A DNA stretch of 43,727 nt from Nitrospira sp. UBA2082 (GTDB lineage Bacteria; Nitrospirota; Nitrospiria; Nitrospirales; Nitrospiraceae): positions 1-43,727 of the forward strand of contig DCZO01000018.1 of NCBI GenBank assembly GCA_002331335.1, read 5' to 3'. Made by a program: the position numbers and the translations under genes. This document shows positions 7,036 to 15,550 of the stretch, one piece after another (position 1 is the first letter of the stretch; each line of letters starts with the position of its first letter). Below the pieces are notes generated by a model, which was not told the DNA's origin, made no database searches, and worked only from the letters and a program-made list of their open reading frames with translations.

Positions 7036-7764
7036 TTACACCGCTTTCTGACAGCCTGCCAGGTAGGCCTCCACCGCCTGGCGCACTCGTTCTCTCGCCC
7101 GATGCAGCCTGACGTATAAATTCGTCTCGGTAATCTGTAAGATTTCACAGGCTTCCTTTGCCTCAACCCCTTCGACATCCCGGAGGATCAAGACGTCTTT
7201 CAAGGTGACCGGCAGCGCCTCGATGGCCCGGTTCATAGCCTGGACCGCCTGTTGGGAGGCCAGGAGTTTCTCAGGCGTCTGGTCATCCCATGGTTGCGGA
7301 GGAAACGCCCAATGGCCGGCCCACTCACCGGACTGATGAAACCGGGAGGGATCGACGGCATCTTCCTGCTCATCATCGGAGGTCTCGAAATCCGAGAAGG
7401 TGGTGTGGCGCTTCTCACGCACCCCGCGGTCTTTGGCCTTGTGGATCATGATGCCGAAGATCCAGGTGCGCAGCGACGATCGGCCTTCGAATCGGTCCAG
7501 ACTTTCGATCACCGCCATCCAGGTGTCCTGCACCACTTCTTCGGCCACCTCCCGATCTCCCACATGGCCCATGGCCATGCGAATCAGAGCCCCATGATGC
7601 TTGGTGACCAGTTCGTCGAAGGCCTGCTCATCGCATTGTCGCAGTCGCGTAAGGAGCCGCTGCTCGTCGCTCGGCAACGACCGGGGCGGAACGGACGAGG
7701 TGTTGGGCAGAGCACGGGGCGACTGCCCTATTGACTCACTGCGGGTCGTAGCGGCTGCATTCAT
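7036..7764 (-). CDS. ECF-family RNA polymerase sigma factor
   Basis: Group 4 sigma factor. Region 2 spans about residues 37-115 (FDELVTKHHGALIRMAMGHVGDREVAEEVVQDTWMAV, then SLRTWIFGIMIHKAKDRG); region 4 is at 180-235 (ALPVTLKDVLILRDVEGVEAKEACEILQ followed by ETNLYVRLHRARERVR). It has a 30-residue Ser/Pro-rich N-terminal extension and a long acidic linker (DFETSDDEQEDAVDPSRF) with Trp/Pro patches between regions 2 and 4. Its start overlaps the stop of the STAS-like gene (ATGA), and the anti-sigma gene follows. Expression is therefore probably driven from the sigma54 promoter at 8081-8096. Confidence 0.92.
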   Translation of the reverse strand: MNAAATTRSESIGQSPRALPNTSSVPPRSLPSDEQRLLTRLRQCDEQAFDELVTKHHGALIRMAMGHVGDREVAEEVVQDTWMAVIESLDRFEGRSSLRTWIFGIMIHKAKDRGVREKRHTTFSDFETSDDEQEDAVDPSRFHQSGEWAGHWAFPPQPWDDQTPEKLLASQQAVQAMNRAIEALPVTLKDVLILRDVEGVEAKEACEILQITETNLYVRLHRARERVRQAVEAYLAGCQKAV

Positions 7765-8033
7765 GATCGGCCTCCTCCAACGTGAAGCAGCTCCACGACG
7801 AAACGAGGAGCGCTCATAAGGGTGACTTGTTTGCGCGGGAAGTTGCTGAAAACCTCCACGCCTCTGCTATCCACGTAATCCAACCGGGAACATTCCAGAA
7901 ACACGTTTTTCTTCTGCCGGAGAATGGACCGGCATTCGCCGTCAAGCAGCGCTGCCCACTGATCCGTAACTTTGCCCTCCAGTTTGAGAAGGACATCGTG
8001 CGCGCTTTCTTGAATCTTGGTGATCTTCAACAT
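7761..8033 (-). CDS. STAS-like protein, possible anti-sigma antagonist
   Basis: A 90-residue single-domain protein with the alternating strand/helix pattern of STAS domains: VLLKLEGKVTDQW, a helix, NVFLECSRLDYVDSRGVEVFSNF. The position that is phosphorylated in SpoIIAA-type antagonists is represented by Ser56 in DYVDSRG. This is the first gene after the -24/-12 promoter, with AAAGGGGA upstream of the ATG, and its stop overlaps the sigma-factor start. The arrangement suggests a role in partner switching with the ECF sigma or its anti-sigma factor (inference). The family match is by pattern only. Confidence 0.65.
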   Translation of the reverse strand: MLKITKIQESAHDVLLKLEGKVTDQWAALLDGECRSILRQKKNVFLECSRLDYVDSRGVEVFSNFPRKQVTLMSAPRFVVELLHVGGGRS

Positions 8034-8080
8034 CGCCGTCCCCTTTCTGCTCTGCTCAATCTGCGGATGCCAGGCTATTC

Positions 8081-8096
8081 AGCAATCGCAGTGCCA
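8081..8096 (-). promoter_or_regulatory. Sigma54 (-24/-12) promoter
   Basis: On the minus strand the sequence is TGGCACTGCGATTGCT. It matches the sigma54 consensus TGGCAC-N5-TTGCW with exactly 10 bases between the GG and the GC. The predicted start site is near 8070, 37 bases before the STAS-like ATG at 8033. The gene directly upstream encodes a sigma54 activator. Confidence 0.82.
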
Positions 8097-8165
8097 GCAC
8101 GAAACAAGCGAGTCGAGAACCATGTAACTCGGTGATGTGGATGATGAAATTGGCTATGGATGAAG

Positions 8166-8193
8166 TATCCAGCAGGCTGGAGAACGCTGGATA
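8166..8193. promoter_or_regulatory. Inverted repeat TATCCAGC-N12-GCTGGATA
   Basis: Perfect 8-bp arms (8166-8173 and 8186-8193) immediately beside the two TCCCAA palindromes, with an internal CCAG-CAGG-CTGG. It could be the weak terminator of the activator gene (no T-run is seen) or a further protein site. Confidence 0.35.
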
Positions 8194-8195
8194 TA

Positions 8196-8230
8196 TCCCA
8201 ACCTATTGGGAGTGTCCCAATTAGTTGGGA
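8196..8230. promoter_or_regulatory. Twin upstream activator palindromes TCCCAA-N4-TTGGGA
   Basis: Two perfect 16-bp palindromes, TCCCAACCTATTGGGA (8196-8211) and TCCCAATTAGTTGGGA (8215-8230), with centres 19 bp apart. They lie about 133 and 152 bp upstream of the predicted sigma54 transcription start, the usual place for enhancer sites of Fis-HTH activators. An extra half-site TTGGGA occurs at 8275-8280. Likely binding sites of the adjacent activator. Confidence 0.75.
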
Positions 8231-8324
8231 AAATTGACTGGGAATCTGCGTGAAGGAAAAGATAAACCGAGTACTTGGGATCGATTATCCTGATTACAGC
8301 CAGAGTCGGACAAGCGTAATCAGT

Positions 8325-10733
8325 TCAGCTCGGCCGGCTGATGCCGAGTTTCTTCATCCGGGCTTCGAGGGTCGTCGCATTGAGACCGAGGATCTTGGCG
8401 GCACCCTTGTCGCCGCTGACACGCCAATTGGTCTGTTCCAACACCTCGACGATGTGCTGCCGTTCCATTTCCTCGAGTGTGAGGACTTTCCCATTACCGG
8501 AAGCCTTGCCGCTTGCGGGTGTCAACCACTCGATCGGCTCCAACTGAGGCCCTTCGCTCAAGATCACCGCCCGCTCGATCACATGCTCCAGCTCTCGGAT
8601 ATTGCCCGGCCATTGGTAGCGTTGCAGCGCACCGAGCATCTGTTCGGGAATACGGGTGATCTTCTTGCCGAGGTTGGCCGAACACTTCTGCACAAAATAC
8701 TGCGCCAGCAACGGGATGTCGCCCTCGCGCTCCCGCAACGGAGGAAGATGGACGGGAAAGACGTTCAGACGATAATACAAATCAGGCCGGTACTGACCTG
8801 TCTTGGACAACTGCTCAAGATTGCGATTCGTCGCAGCGATGACACGCACATTCACTTTGAACGTCTGTGTGCCCCCAACCCGTTCAAATTCACCTTCTTG
8901 CAAGACACGCAGAAGCTTCGATTGCAGATCCAGCGGCAGTTCGCCGATTTCATCAAGAAAGATGGTCCCCTTGTCCGCCACCTCGAACCGGCCGATCTTC
9001 TTCATCAGCGCACCGGTGAAGGCGCCCTTCTCATGGCCAAAGAGTTCGCTTTCAATCAACCCGCCCGGAATGGCCGCACAATTCACTTTGACCAACGGCC
9101 TCCCCTTTCGCGGGCTCAAGTTGTGGATCGCCCGAGCGATCAGTTCCTTCCCCGTTCCGGTTTCACCAGTGATCAGCACCGTGGAATCAGTTGGAGCCAC
9201 TCGTTCGACATTTTTCAATACCTTCTTGAGCGAGGTGGATAAACCGATCAGTTCTTCGAAGTTGTGCGTTCCCTTGATTTCTTCTTGCAGATATACGGCC
9301 TGCGCTTCCAGCCTGGCCTTTTCCTGCTCCATCAGCACTTGCTCGGTGATATCGAGGAACATCGTCCGGGTATAGGCGCCGCTTGGGTCCGGTCGCGACC
9401 ACCAGCGAATCCACAGCGGCTTGCCGTTGTCCTTCCGGCGCAGTTCGAGAACCACGCCTTTGGTATCAATGCCCTTCCCGATAGAGTCGAACGCCTCTTT
9501 GAGGCGCCGTTGCGCATCCGGCGTATCGGGAATCAAGGTCTTCCCATACGTCCCCTCCACCTGCTCCAACGTCAGACCAAGCGTGTTGAGAGCGGCCTTG
9601 TTTGCGCGGATGAATTTCGAATCGAGCCCCTCGTTCACATAGGCGATCGGCGCCTCGTCGAACAGATCGCGCAACTGCTGCTCGTTCTCTTTCAATTGAA
9701 GTTCCATCTGGAGTCGTTCCAGCTCCGCGCCGACCCGGACTCCGAAGATCTTGAAGACGGACAAGACGCGCGGATCGTCGCGCATGGGCTTCGTATCCAT
9801 CACGGCCAAATGCCCCATCACCGTGCGGGATCGGTCGAACACCGGAATCGCCAAATAGCTCTCGACGCCCAACGCTGCGAGATCGTCTCGATGGTCCGGA
9901 AAGAGATCCTGCACCTTCTCTGGAAACAAGCAGACCTCCCCGGACAGGACACGCTCACAAGGCGTGTGGGGCAAGTCATACTCGAAGGTATCGAGGAAGC
10001 CGTCGCCTTTCCAGAAGGCCAGCGTCCGCACGCGTGTGCGAGTCCCCTCCACGAATTTGGAGACGAAGGCATACCGTGTCTGAAGCGCCTCGGCCAGATT
10101 CTTGACGAGAGACGGGAAGAAAGCCGAGCCGATGACCGCCGCCGTCCCTTCGTCGATCTTGCGAAGCATGAGGTCGCTTTTCCGCAAGGCCTGCTCAAAC
10201 CGCAACCGGTCGAACTCCGCCGACGCCCGCACGGCAAAAATACCGAGAATCGACAAGGCACGGACATGGTCCGGCATCGGCTTGGAATCCATGATGGCGA
10301 GATGTCCCACCACCCGGTTGCTGGAATCCACGATCGGCACTCCGCAATAGCTCTCGGCCTTGATCTCCTGAATGAGCGGGACCTGCGGATAGAGCGCCCG
10401 CAGCTGATCGGGATGATGGACACATTGTCGCGTCAACACCGTTTCACAGGGCCCCTGCGCCGGCACGTCAAACTGCGGCAATGGCTGTCCTTTGCCCCAA
10501 CCGGCTTTGGAACGGAACCGGTCACCCGCTTCGTTGAGTTCGGAGATATAGGCGTAATCCACACCGAGAGCGGCGGCCAGTTGTTGCACCAGGGACGGGA
10601 AAAACTGCTCGCCGATCCTCGCCTCCAGGCCTTCGAGAATCTGGCGAAGAATCGCCCCGGTCTCCGCCCGCTCATCGAGTGCATGAAACTGAGAGGGACC
10701 GGGTTGCTGTTCAGAAGACGGCATCATCGGCAC
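8325..10733 (-). CDS. Sigma54-dependent transcriptional activator (GAF-GAF-PAS-AAA-HTH)
   Basis: Enhancer-binding protein. Domains in order: GAF-like 1 (about 30-175) and GAF-like 2 (about 195-340), both with the pattern FFPSLV..LA.AL, CE.VL, ES Y..(G/A)(V/I)P and VGHLA.MD.KPM; a PAS domain (350-465) and a short coiled linker; the AAA+ domain with Walker A GETGTGKE (523-530), the sigma54-contact loop GAFTGA (570-575) and Walker B TIFLDEIGE (590-598); and a C-terminal Fis-type HTH (about 755-800). No phospho-receiver domain is present, so it senses a small molecule or redox state rather than a kinase. The duplicated GAF domains suggest two ligands or one cooperative site. Start: GTG at 10733, with ATGs at 10727 and 10724 equally possible. 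Its likely target is the -24/-12 promoter immediately downstream. Confidence 0.93.
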   Translation of the reverse strand: MPMMPSSEQQPGPSQFHALDERAETGAILRQILEGLEARIGEQFFPSLVQQLAAALGVDYAYISELNEAGDRFRSKAGWGKGQPLPQFDVPAQGPCETVLTRQCVHHPDQLRALYPQVPLIQEIKAESYCGVPIVDSSNRVVGHLAIMDSKPMPDHVRALSILGIFAVRASAEFDRLRFEQALRKSDLMLRKIDEGTAAVIGSAFFPSLVKNLAEALQTRYAFVSKFVEGTRTRVRTLAFWKGDGFLDTFEYDLPHTPCERVLSGEVCLFPEKVQDLFPDHRDDLAALGVESYLAIPVFDRSRTVMGHLAVMDTKPMRDDPRVLSVFKIFGVRVGAELERLQMELQLKENEQQLRDLFDEAPIAYVNEGLDSKFIRANKAALNTLGLTLEQVEGTYGKTLIPDTPDAQRRLKEAFDSIGKGIDTKGVVLELRRKDNGKPLWIRWWSRPDPSGAYTRTMFLDITEQVLMEQEKARLEAQAVYLQEEIKGTHNFEELIGLSTSLKKVLKNVERVAPTDSTVLITGETGTGKELIARAIHNLSPRKGRPLVKVNCAAIPGGLIESELFGHEKGAFTGALMKKIGRFEVADKGTIFLDEIGELPLDLQSKLLRVLQEGEFERVGGTQTFKVNVRVIAATNRNLEQLSKTGQYRPDLYYRLNVFPVHLPPLREREGDIPLLAQYFVQKCSANLGKKITRIPEQMLGALQRYQWPGNIRELEHVIERAVILSEGPQLEPIEWLTPASGKASGNGKVLTLEEMERQHIVEVLEQTNWRVSGDKGAAKILGLNATTLEARMKKLGISRPS

Positions 10734-10842
10734 CCAGCAAGAGAATAGCCGAGGAAGGACTCAGGGCATCAGAGTCTAGCACTAGAGAGGAAACCGTGGC
10801 AACGCGAACGGTGGGGGTCCGGCACTACGGCAGCGCTCCCGA

Positions 10843-11634
10843 TCACGAGCCTGGAACGGAGGTTCCGCATCCCGCACAGGATGGCATCATAGACCGGCCG
10901 GCCGGTTGAAGTTCGCTGGGAGGCGATGGCGGTCCAAGAAGGAGCCTTGCAACACGACTTTCTCGGTATTTTATAAGGATCTTCGGTGCCGCGAGGAAGA
11001 GGGCAACCATCATCATCCCTGCGACAGTCAACGGCCACTGGGCGCTGATGACGCTACTCCCCAAGTACGTGAAGGCAAAGGTCGGCGGGGCCATACCAAA
11101 CAATGTGGCAAGGGCAAAAGTCTTCAGGGAGATGTTCGTCAGCCCCGCTCCGTAACTCACGACATCGAACGAAAAGATTGGGATCAGCCTTGCGAAAAAC
11201 ACTAATCCCATTAATTGGTGATCCGTACACATCTGGCAGAACACTGTCTCAAGCTTGAGTAGTTTGGACAGGACATCCCGACCCAACGCACGCGCGAGCA
11301 GAAAACAGATGATGGCGCCGATTTCAGCTCCAATCACGGCGTAGAGGGCGCCATAGAACGGACCAAAGACCGCCCCGGCGGCAAGATCCAGCGGCACACT
11401 CGGGATGGGAGGAATCAGAACGGCACAGGCCATGCTGCCGATCAACAGCAGCGGGGCCAATGGCCCAGATTCGCGCAGCCATTCGGTCAATACCGTCAAG
11501 GAGAGATACTGGTCATAATTAACAGAAGAGAGCCCCCAGCCGATGGTGCCGATGACGATTGCGGCCAGTCCGAGTTTGATCCAGGACGTCATACTGCGTG
11601 GTGTTCCGGTGACAGTGATCGTAGCGGGGCTCAT
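10843..11634 (-). CDS. TVP38/TMEM64 (DedA-like, VTT-domain) membrane protein
   Basis: Polytopic inner-membrane protein of the VTT/SNARE-associated family, implicated in lipid translocation and membrane homeostasis. About six hydrophobic segments; family marks are the re-entrant PPIPSVPLDLAAGAVFGPFYGALYAVIGAEIGA and FFARLIPIFSFDVVSYGAGL, which includes the F..R..P motif. The C-terminal 35 residues are polar with two Cys (SCAGCG). The start overlaps the stop of the VOC gene by 4 bases (ATGA). Third gene of an operon with GMC oxidoreductase and VOC protein. Confidence 0.85.
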   Translation of the reverse strand: MSPATITVTGTPRSMTSWIKLGLAAIVIGTIGWGLSSVNYDQYLSLTVLTEWLRESGPLAPLLLIGSMACAVLIPPIPSVPLDLAAGAVFGPFYGALYAVIGAEIGAIICFLLARALGRDVLSKLLKLETVFCQMCTDHQLMGLVFFARLIPIFSFDVVSYGAGLTNISLKTFALATLFGMAPPTFAFTYLGSSVISAQWPLTVAGMMMVALFLAAPKILIKYRESRVARLLLGPPSPPSELQPAGRSMMPSCAGCGTSVPGS

Positions 11635-12671
11635 GGTGACACAATTCGCAGAACATGCCCATCGGGGTCACGAACAAGCACGCCGGCCTTAAACCCTAAG
11701 GTTCCGTCCGGGATCGTGACGACCTGAGCCGAAACGAATTGCCCGATCCCGCGCAATTGTGACGCTGCAGCCTCCGCGTCGGACACCACCACGGTTGTCT
11801 GCCAATGCCAGAGATCGGTCGGATGCGAATCGGCGGGGAAGGGCCGACCCGCGGTCGGCAGCTCGTATTCCAAGAACTCGACACCGGGCGGACCCATCAG
11901 TGCGATCAGACCGGTCACACGTGCACGGGCGCCGGGGAGACTGTCGAGATGTTCCTGTTCCGTGCCCATGTTCAACGTGCCGCCCGCGACTGTGAGGCCA
12001 AGTAGGTCACGATAGAACTTGAGACTATGTTCCGTACTCCTCACCGTGATCGCGGTATGGTCAATGCCGAGAAATAAGTCGGTGTCTCCCCTCTTCTTCC
12101 ATACCGGATGGCCTTTCCCTTCCGGGAACCAGAGCAGTTCGAGATTGTGTCCGTCCGGATCGCGGAACTTGATGGCCTTGATGCCGGCGGCTGTTTGGTT
12201 GGACTGGGGAATCGTCTGAGGCCTTGGTGAAATTTGGCGAACATGGTGCTTCCGCAATTGTGCCCAGGCGGCATCCATATCTCGTACGACGATGGCAAAG
12301 TGTTGGAACCAGAGATCGTGACTATAGGAAGGGACTGGGATGGGCCGCAGATCTGGAGGCGAGATAAACTGCGTCAGTTCGATCTGCTGCTCGCCCAATT
12401 GCATACGAACGATTCTTGCGCGCACGCCGAAACATCCATACAGTTGGTCGTACTCCGGTCCATCGACCTCCACGTCGCTGACAGGCTTGAACGTCAGCAC
12501 ATCACGGTAAAAGGCAACCGACCGGTCCATATCAGCGACCGTGAAGCCAATTGAGGCAATGGATTGAGCAGCAATGGCCGACGAAGCCGCGAGTGATGGG
12601 TGATGAGTGATAAGTACGCAGCAAAGTGCTGCGACTAGGACCAAGGATGAATTGAAGATCTTCCTCTTCAC
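11631..12671 (-). CDS. Secreted protein with two VOC (glyoxalase/dioxygenase) domains
   Basis: A signal peptide (residues 1-29, LVLVAALCCVLITHHPSLAAS) precedes two vicinal-oxygen-chelate domains. Domain 1 begins SIASIGFTVADMDRSVAFYRDVL and ends FRDPDGHNLELLWF; domain 2 begins GIDHTAITVRSTEHSLKFYRDLLGL and ends VRDPDGHVLRIV. Metal ligands would be the His of DHTAITV and the Glu of HNLELLW; domain 1 lacks the usual first-strand His and domain 2 has Arg in place of the C-terminal Glu, so one composite site may remain. The reaction is unknown (isomerase, dioxygenase or lyase). The 3-base gap from the GMC gene and 4-base overlap with the DedA-like gene point to a single transcript. Confidence 0.85.
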   Translation of the reverse strand: MKRKIFNSSLVLVAALCCVLITHHPSLAASSAIAAQSIASIGFTVADMDRSVAFYRDVLTFKPVSDVEVDGPEYDQLYGCFGVRARIVRMQLGEQQIELTQFISPPDLRPIPVPSYSHDLWFQHFAIVVRDMDAAWAQLRKHHVRQISPRPQTIPQSNQTAAGIKAIKFRDPDGHNLELLWFPEGKGHPVWKKRGDTDLFLGIDHTAITVRSTEHSLKFYRDLLGLTVAGGTLNMGTEQEHLDSLPGARARVTGLIALMGPPGVEFLEYELPTAGRPFPADSHPTDLWHWQTTVVVSDAEAAASQLRGIGQFVSAQVVTIPDGTLGFKAGVLVRDPDGHVLRIVSP

Positions 12672-12674
12672 GGA

Positions 12675-14216
12675 TCACTTGAGCCGTTCGAGAAGATGGT
12701 CTCCCACTCGCAACGCGTTGGCAATGATCGTCAGTGAAGGATTCACGGCCGAGCTGGAGACGAAGAAGCTGGCATCCACCACGTACAGATTGTCCAGATC
12801 ATGGGCTTTGCAGTTCACATCCAGCACGCTGGTCTTGGGGTCACGGCCAAAGCGGACGGTGCCACATTGGTGTGCGGTCCCCGCGATGGGAATCTTTTTG
12901 CCGAAATAGAGATGCGTCGGCAGCAAATGGTCTTCACAACCCAGGTGATTGAGCATACTTTTGAGTTTGGCCGCCAAGCGCTGGTGCGCTTCGAGGTTGT
13001 TCTCCGTGTAGGCGAGCGTGATATTGCCATCCTGGCCGATGAGCACGCGGTTGTTTGGATCAGGCAGATCTTCTGACGTCATCCAGAAATCGAGCGAATG
13101 TTTCGCCGCGACATCGAGAGCCAGCCCCGGCGCAAAAGGCGGCGCCCCAAGCTTCAGCATCTCGAAGTCCTGCTTCCCGATCATCGAGATGTGGCCCATC
13201 GGGTAGTCCCAATCGGCAGAAGGAAAGTAAAAATCGTTCAAACCGATCGTCTTTTGAAAAACAGTCGGGTTGGGACGCTTCGAGATTGCGAGCATCGCCG
13301 AGTTGTTGTGGCACATGTAATGCCGACCCACCATGTCGGAGGAGTTCGCCAGACCGTTTGGGTGTTTGTCGTTCGCGGACTTGAGCAACAACGCCGCCGA
13401 ATTGATGGCACCACAGGACACGACAACAATATCAGCCTGATACGTTTCGGTTTGTCCGTTGCGCTCGACGACTACGCCTGTGATGTCCCGTCCCGATGCA
13501 CTCGTTTCTAACCGCGTGACCAATGCCCCAGTGACCAATGACACATTGGGATACTGCAATGCCGGATCGACACAGACGATTTGCGAATCGGCCTTGGCAT
13601 TCAGCAAACAGGGAAAGCCATCACAGGTATTGCAACGAATACAGGCCCCTTTTTCTGGTTGCTGTTCGTTCAACATCACGCCAACAGGAAGATGAAAGGG
13701 CCTGTGTCCGCACTTTTGCCAGTCATCATGCAATTCTTGAACGCGAGGTTCGTGCGAGAGTGCCGGATACTTGTACGGGGCACTGGCTTTCGGTTCCGTT
13801 GGATCTTCGCCGCGATTGCCGTGCACGTGGTACAGATGCTCAGCCTGGGTGTAGTAAGGCTCAAGGTCGTCGTAGGAGATCGGCCATTCAGGCGAGATCC
13901 CACCGTGGTGCTTCACCTCGCCGAAGTCCTGTGCGCGCATCCGCAGCAAGGCCGCTCCGTAGACCTTGGAATTGCCGCCGACGTTGTAGTGGATGCCAGG
14001 GTGAAATGTGTTCCCGTTCTTATCCTTCCAGGTTTCCTTGGCCTTGTACTTGTTTTCGATGAAGACGTTTTTAGAGCTCCAGTTGCCCTTCTCACGTGGC
14101 AGATAGCCGCCGCGCTCCAACAAAAGGATCTTCTTTCCCGACGGCGCCAACTTATAGGCCAGCGTCCCCCCACCAGGACCAGTGCCAATGATAATGACGT
14201 CGAAGTGCGTCGACAT
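12675..14216 (-). CDS. GMC-family FAD oxidoreductase
   Basis: Glucose-methanol-choline type flavoenzyme. The N-terminal FAD site is VIIIGTGPGGGTLAYKLAPSGKKILLLERGG; the C-terminus has HQCGTVRFG, YVVDASFFVSSSAVNPSLTIIANALR, with the catalytic His/Asn region in HQCG and NPS. A cysteine cluster CIRCNTCDGFPC (CX2CX2CX4C) near residue 205 is a feature of a bacterial GMC subgroup and might bind a metal. The start is set at 14216 because the FAD motif begins five residues later; an in-frame extension to 14405 is not protein-like. No clear ribosome site. It leads an operon with the VOC and DedA-like genes. The substrate is probably an alcohol or sugar; unassigned. Confidence 0.88.
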   Translation of the reverse strand: MSTHFDVIIIGTGPGGGTLAYKLAPSGKKILLLERGGYLPREKGNWSSKNVFIENKYKAKETWKDKNGNTFHPGIHYNVGGNSKVYGAALLRMRAQDFGEVKHHGGISPEWPISYDDLEPYYTQAEHLYHVHGNRGEDPTEPKASAPYKYPALSHEPRVQELHDDWQKCGHRPFHLPVGVMLNEQQPEKGACIRCNTCDGFPCLLNAKADSQIVCVDPALQYPNVSLVTGALVTRLETSASGRDITGVVVERNGQTETYQADIVVVSCGAINSAALLLKSANDKHPNGLANSSDMVGRHYMCHNNSAMLAISKRPNPTVFQKTIGLNDFYFPSADWDYPMGHISMIGKQDFEMLKLGAPPFAPGLALDVAAKHSLDFWMTSEDLPDPNNRVLIGQDGNITLAYTENNLEAHQRLAAKLKSMLNHLGCEDHLLPTHLYFGKKIPIAGTAHQCGTVRFGRDPKTSVLDVNCKAHDLDNLYVVDASFFVSSSAVNPSLTIIANALRVGDHLLERLK

Positions 14217-14614
14217 GAGACAGAGTCGGTCAAACAGGCAGGTTCTTACAGAAAGGAAGGAGCGGCACCCCCCTATCACTCCTTTGCTCCCGGAGTGCCC
14301 ACGCGGGAACAATCGTATGTACGTATAAAGGACGGTGCTCCCTCCATGGGCGCAGTAGGAGCGACAGGGGGTGCCATTCCAGCCAGGAAAGAGCGTCGCA
14401 CACACTACTAGGGGAGGCAGTGTACGAGCAAGATTGGTAGGAGTATTTATATGTTTGGCCTGAACCGTCGCACAAATCGCAGGATAGCCCTGCCATCCTA
14501 CCCCGACGGAGGGAGGGGAGACGGGAGCGAAGATGGAAGCTCCATGGTATCAGCTGGAAGTTCTCCGAATACCAACAGTGGTGGGGTTTCAGAGGAAGAT
14601 GCGGAGCACGAAGC
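14217..14614. other. Intergenic stretch, about 400 bases
   Basis: Lies between the GMC gene and the protease gene end. It must hold the promoter of the GMC operon on the minus strand, but no confident -35/-10 pair was found. A plus-strand frame from 14451 has a purine stretch (GGTAGGAG) before its ATG, but its product is low-complexity and runs into the protease gene, so it is not called. Confidence 0.4.
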
Positions 14615-15538
14615 TTACTGGTTTGGCACCATGACCGTTGCCGCTTGTTTCACAAACGCAGCGCCAAGGTGATTTTCAATCATTTTGAAGGAGTTGGTGT
14701 TCATCAGTGCGTGCATATAACAATGGTGAACGGTCAACAGGATGTCCTGGAGCCTTGGGTCGGATTCAATTCGTTTGATGTTCAAGATCTTCTCGCATTC
14801 ATCTACATGAATGTGGCGAGCGTGCGACTTGTTGCCTGTGTAATCGGTCAAATGCTCCACTGCTTTCCTTGCTTTCTCTGTTGCATCAGCTTGACCTTTA
14901 AACATGACCGTGGCCAGTTGTTCTTGCACGAAAGTATTTGACCACTCAATGGCATTTTCACATTGGCTCAAAAACGTCGGCCTGTATTGCCTGATAATCG
15001 ATTGCCAGATCGGAATCTTATGCTGTTCATCCTTCACTTCCTCGCACGCCCGCTTGAATTCACTGATTACTCCATAAGCGGGCCAGCCATTTAGATGAGG
15101 ATCAATGGGGCCAAGATTCGAGTGAAGTCCCATCCAGATTTCTTTGCTTGAACAGGCGATCATTGTTCCAGCCGACATTGCAATCTGGGGAACAAACGTA
15201 CGGATATCTCTTTTGAAAATCTGATGCAAGTAGTCCACAATTGATTGCGTGGCAGATACACTGCCTCCAGGGGTGTGCAGTATGAGGTCAAGCCCCTTTC
15301 GCTTGTCGAGCTTGTGAACGGCCATCATGAAGCCGTTCTTATCTTCATCATTGATGTCAGACTGGACATCAGGCTTCGAAAGCCAGCCGGAATAATAGGC
15401 GATGATATTACGATTTGTGTGGCGATTGAACCGCTTGAGATACTTCCTGCGGATGATATCTACGGCAAACTTTGCTTCTCTGCCGTGGATTTGTTGGTAA
15501 CGCTGGATCTCGCTGAGGACATCTTTCCAGTTAGGCAT
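14615..15538 (-). CDS. SDH-type ClpP-fold serine protease
   Basis: Cytoplasmic protein of the serine dehydrogenase proteinase (SDH_sah) family, a branch of the ClpP/crotonase fold. The oxyanion/strand motif is LDLILHTPGGSVSATQSIVDYL (residues about 83-104) and the nucleophile Ser is in IAMSAGTMIACSS near residue 124. It has no signal peptide or membrane segment. Base composition is clearly more AT-rich than the neighbours, suggesting acquisition by transfer. Start: no ribosome site, but it lies 12 bases downstream of a 60-residue gene with a strong one, so reinitiation is likely. Confidence 0.85.
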   Translation of the reverse strand: MPNWKDVLSEIQRYQQIHGREAKFAVDIIRRKYLKRFNRHTNRNIIAYYSGWLSKPDVQSDINDEDKNGFMMAVHKLDKRKGLDLILHTPGGSVSATQSIVDYLHQIFKRDIRTFVPQIAMSAGTMIACSSKEIWMGLHSNLGPIDPHLNGWPAYGVISEFKRACEEVKDEQHKIPIWQSIIRQYRPTFLSQCENAIEWSNTFVQEQLATVMFKGQADATEKARKAVEHLTDYTGNKSHARHIHVDECEKILNIKRIESDPRLQDILLTVHHCYMHALMNTNSFKMIENHLGAAFVKQAATVMVPNQ

Positions 15539-15550
15539 GAATCGCTAAAT

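Noticed and set aside
9264..10748. 494-codon plus-strand frame opposite the sigma54 activator
   Set aside because: Shadow of a GC-rich gene; the opposite strand carries every domain motif (Walker A, GAFTGA, HTH).
14217..14405. In-frame upstream extension of the GMC gene
   Set aside because: The extra residues are Cys/Arg/Ser-rich and not protein-like; the FAD motif begins just after the ATG at 14216.
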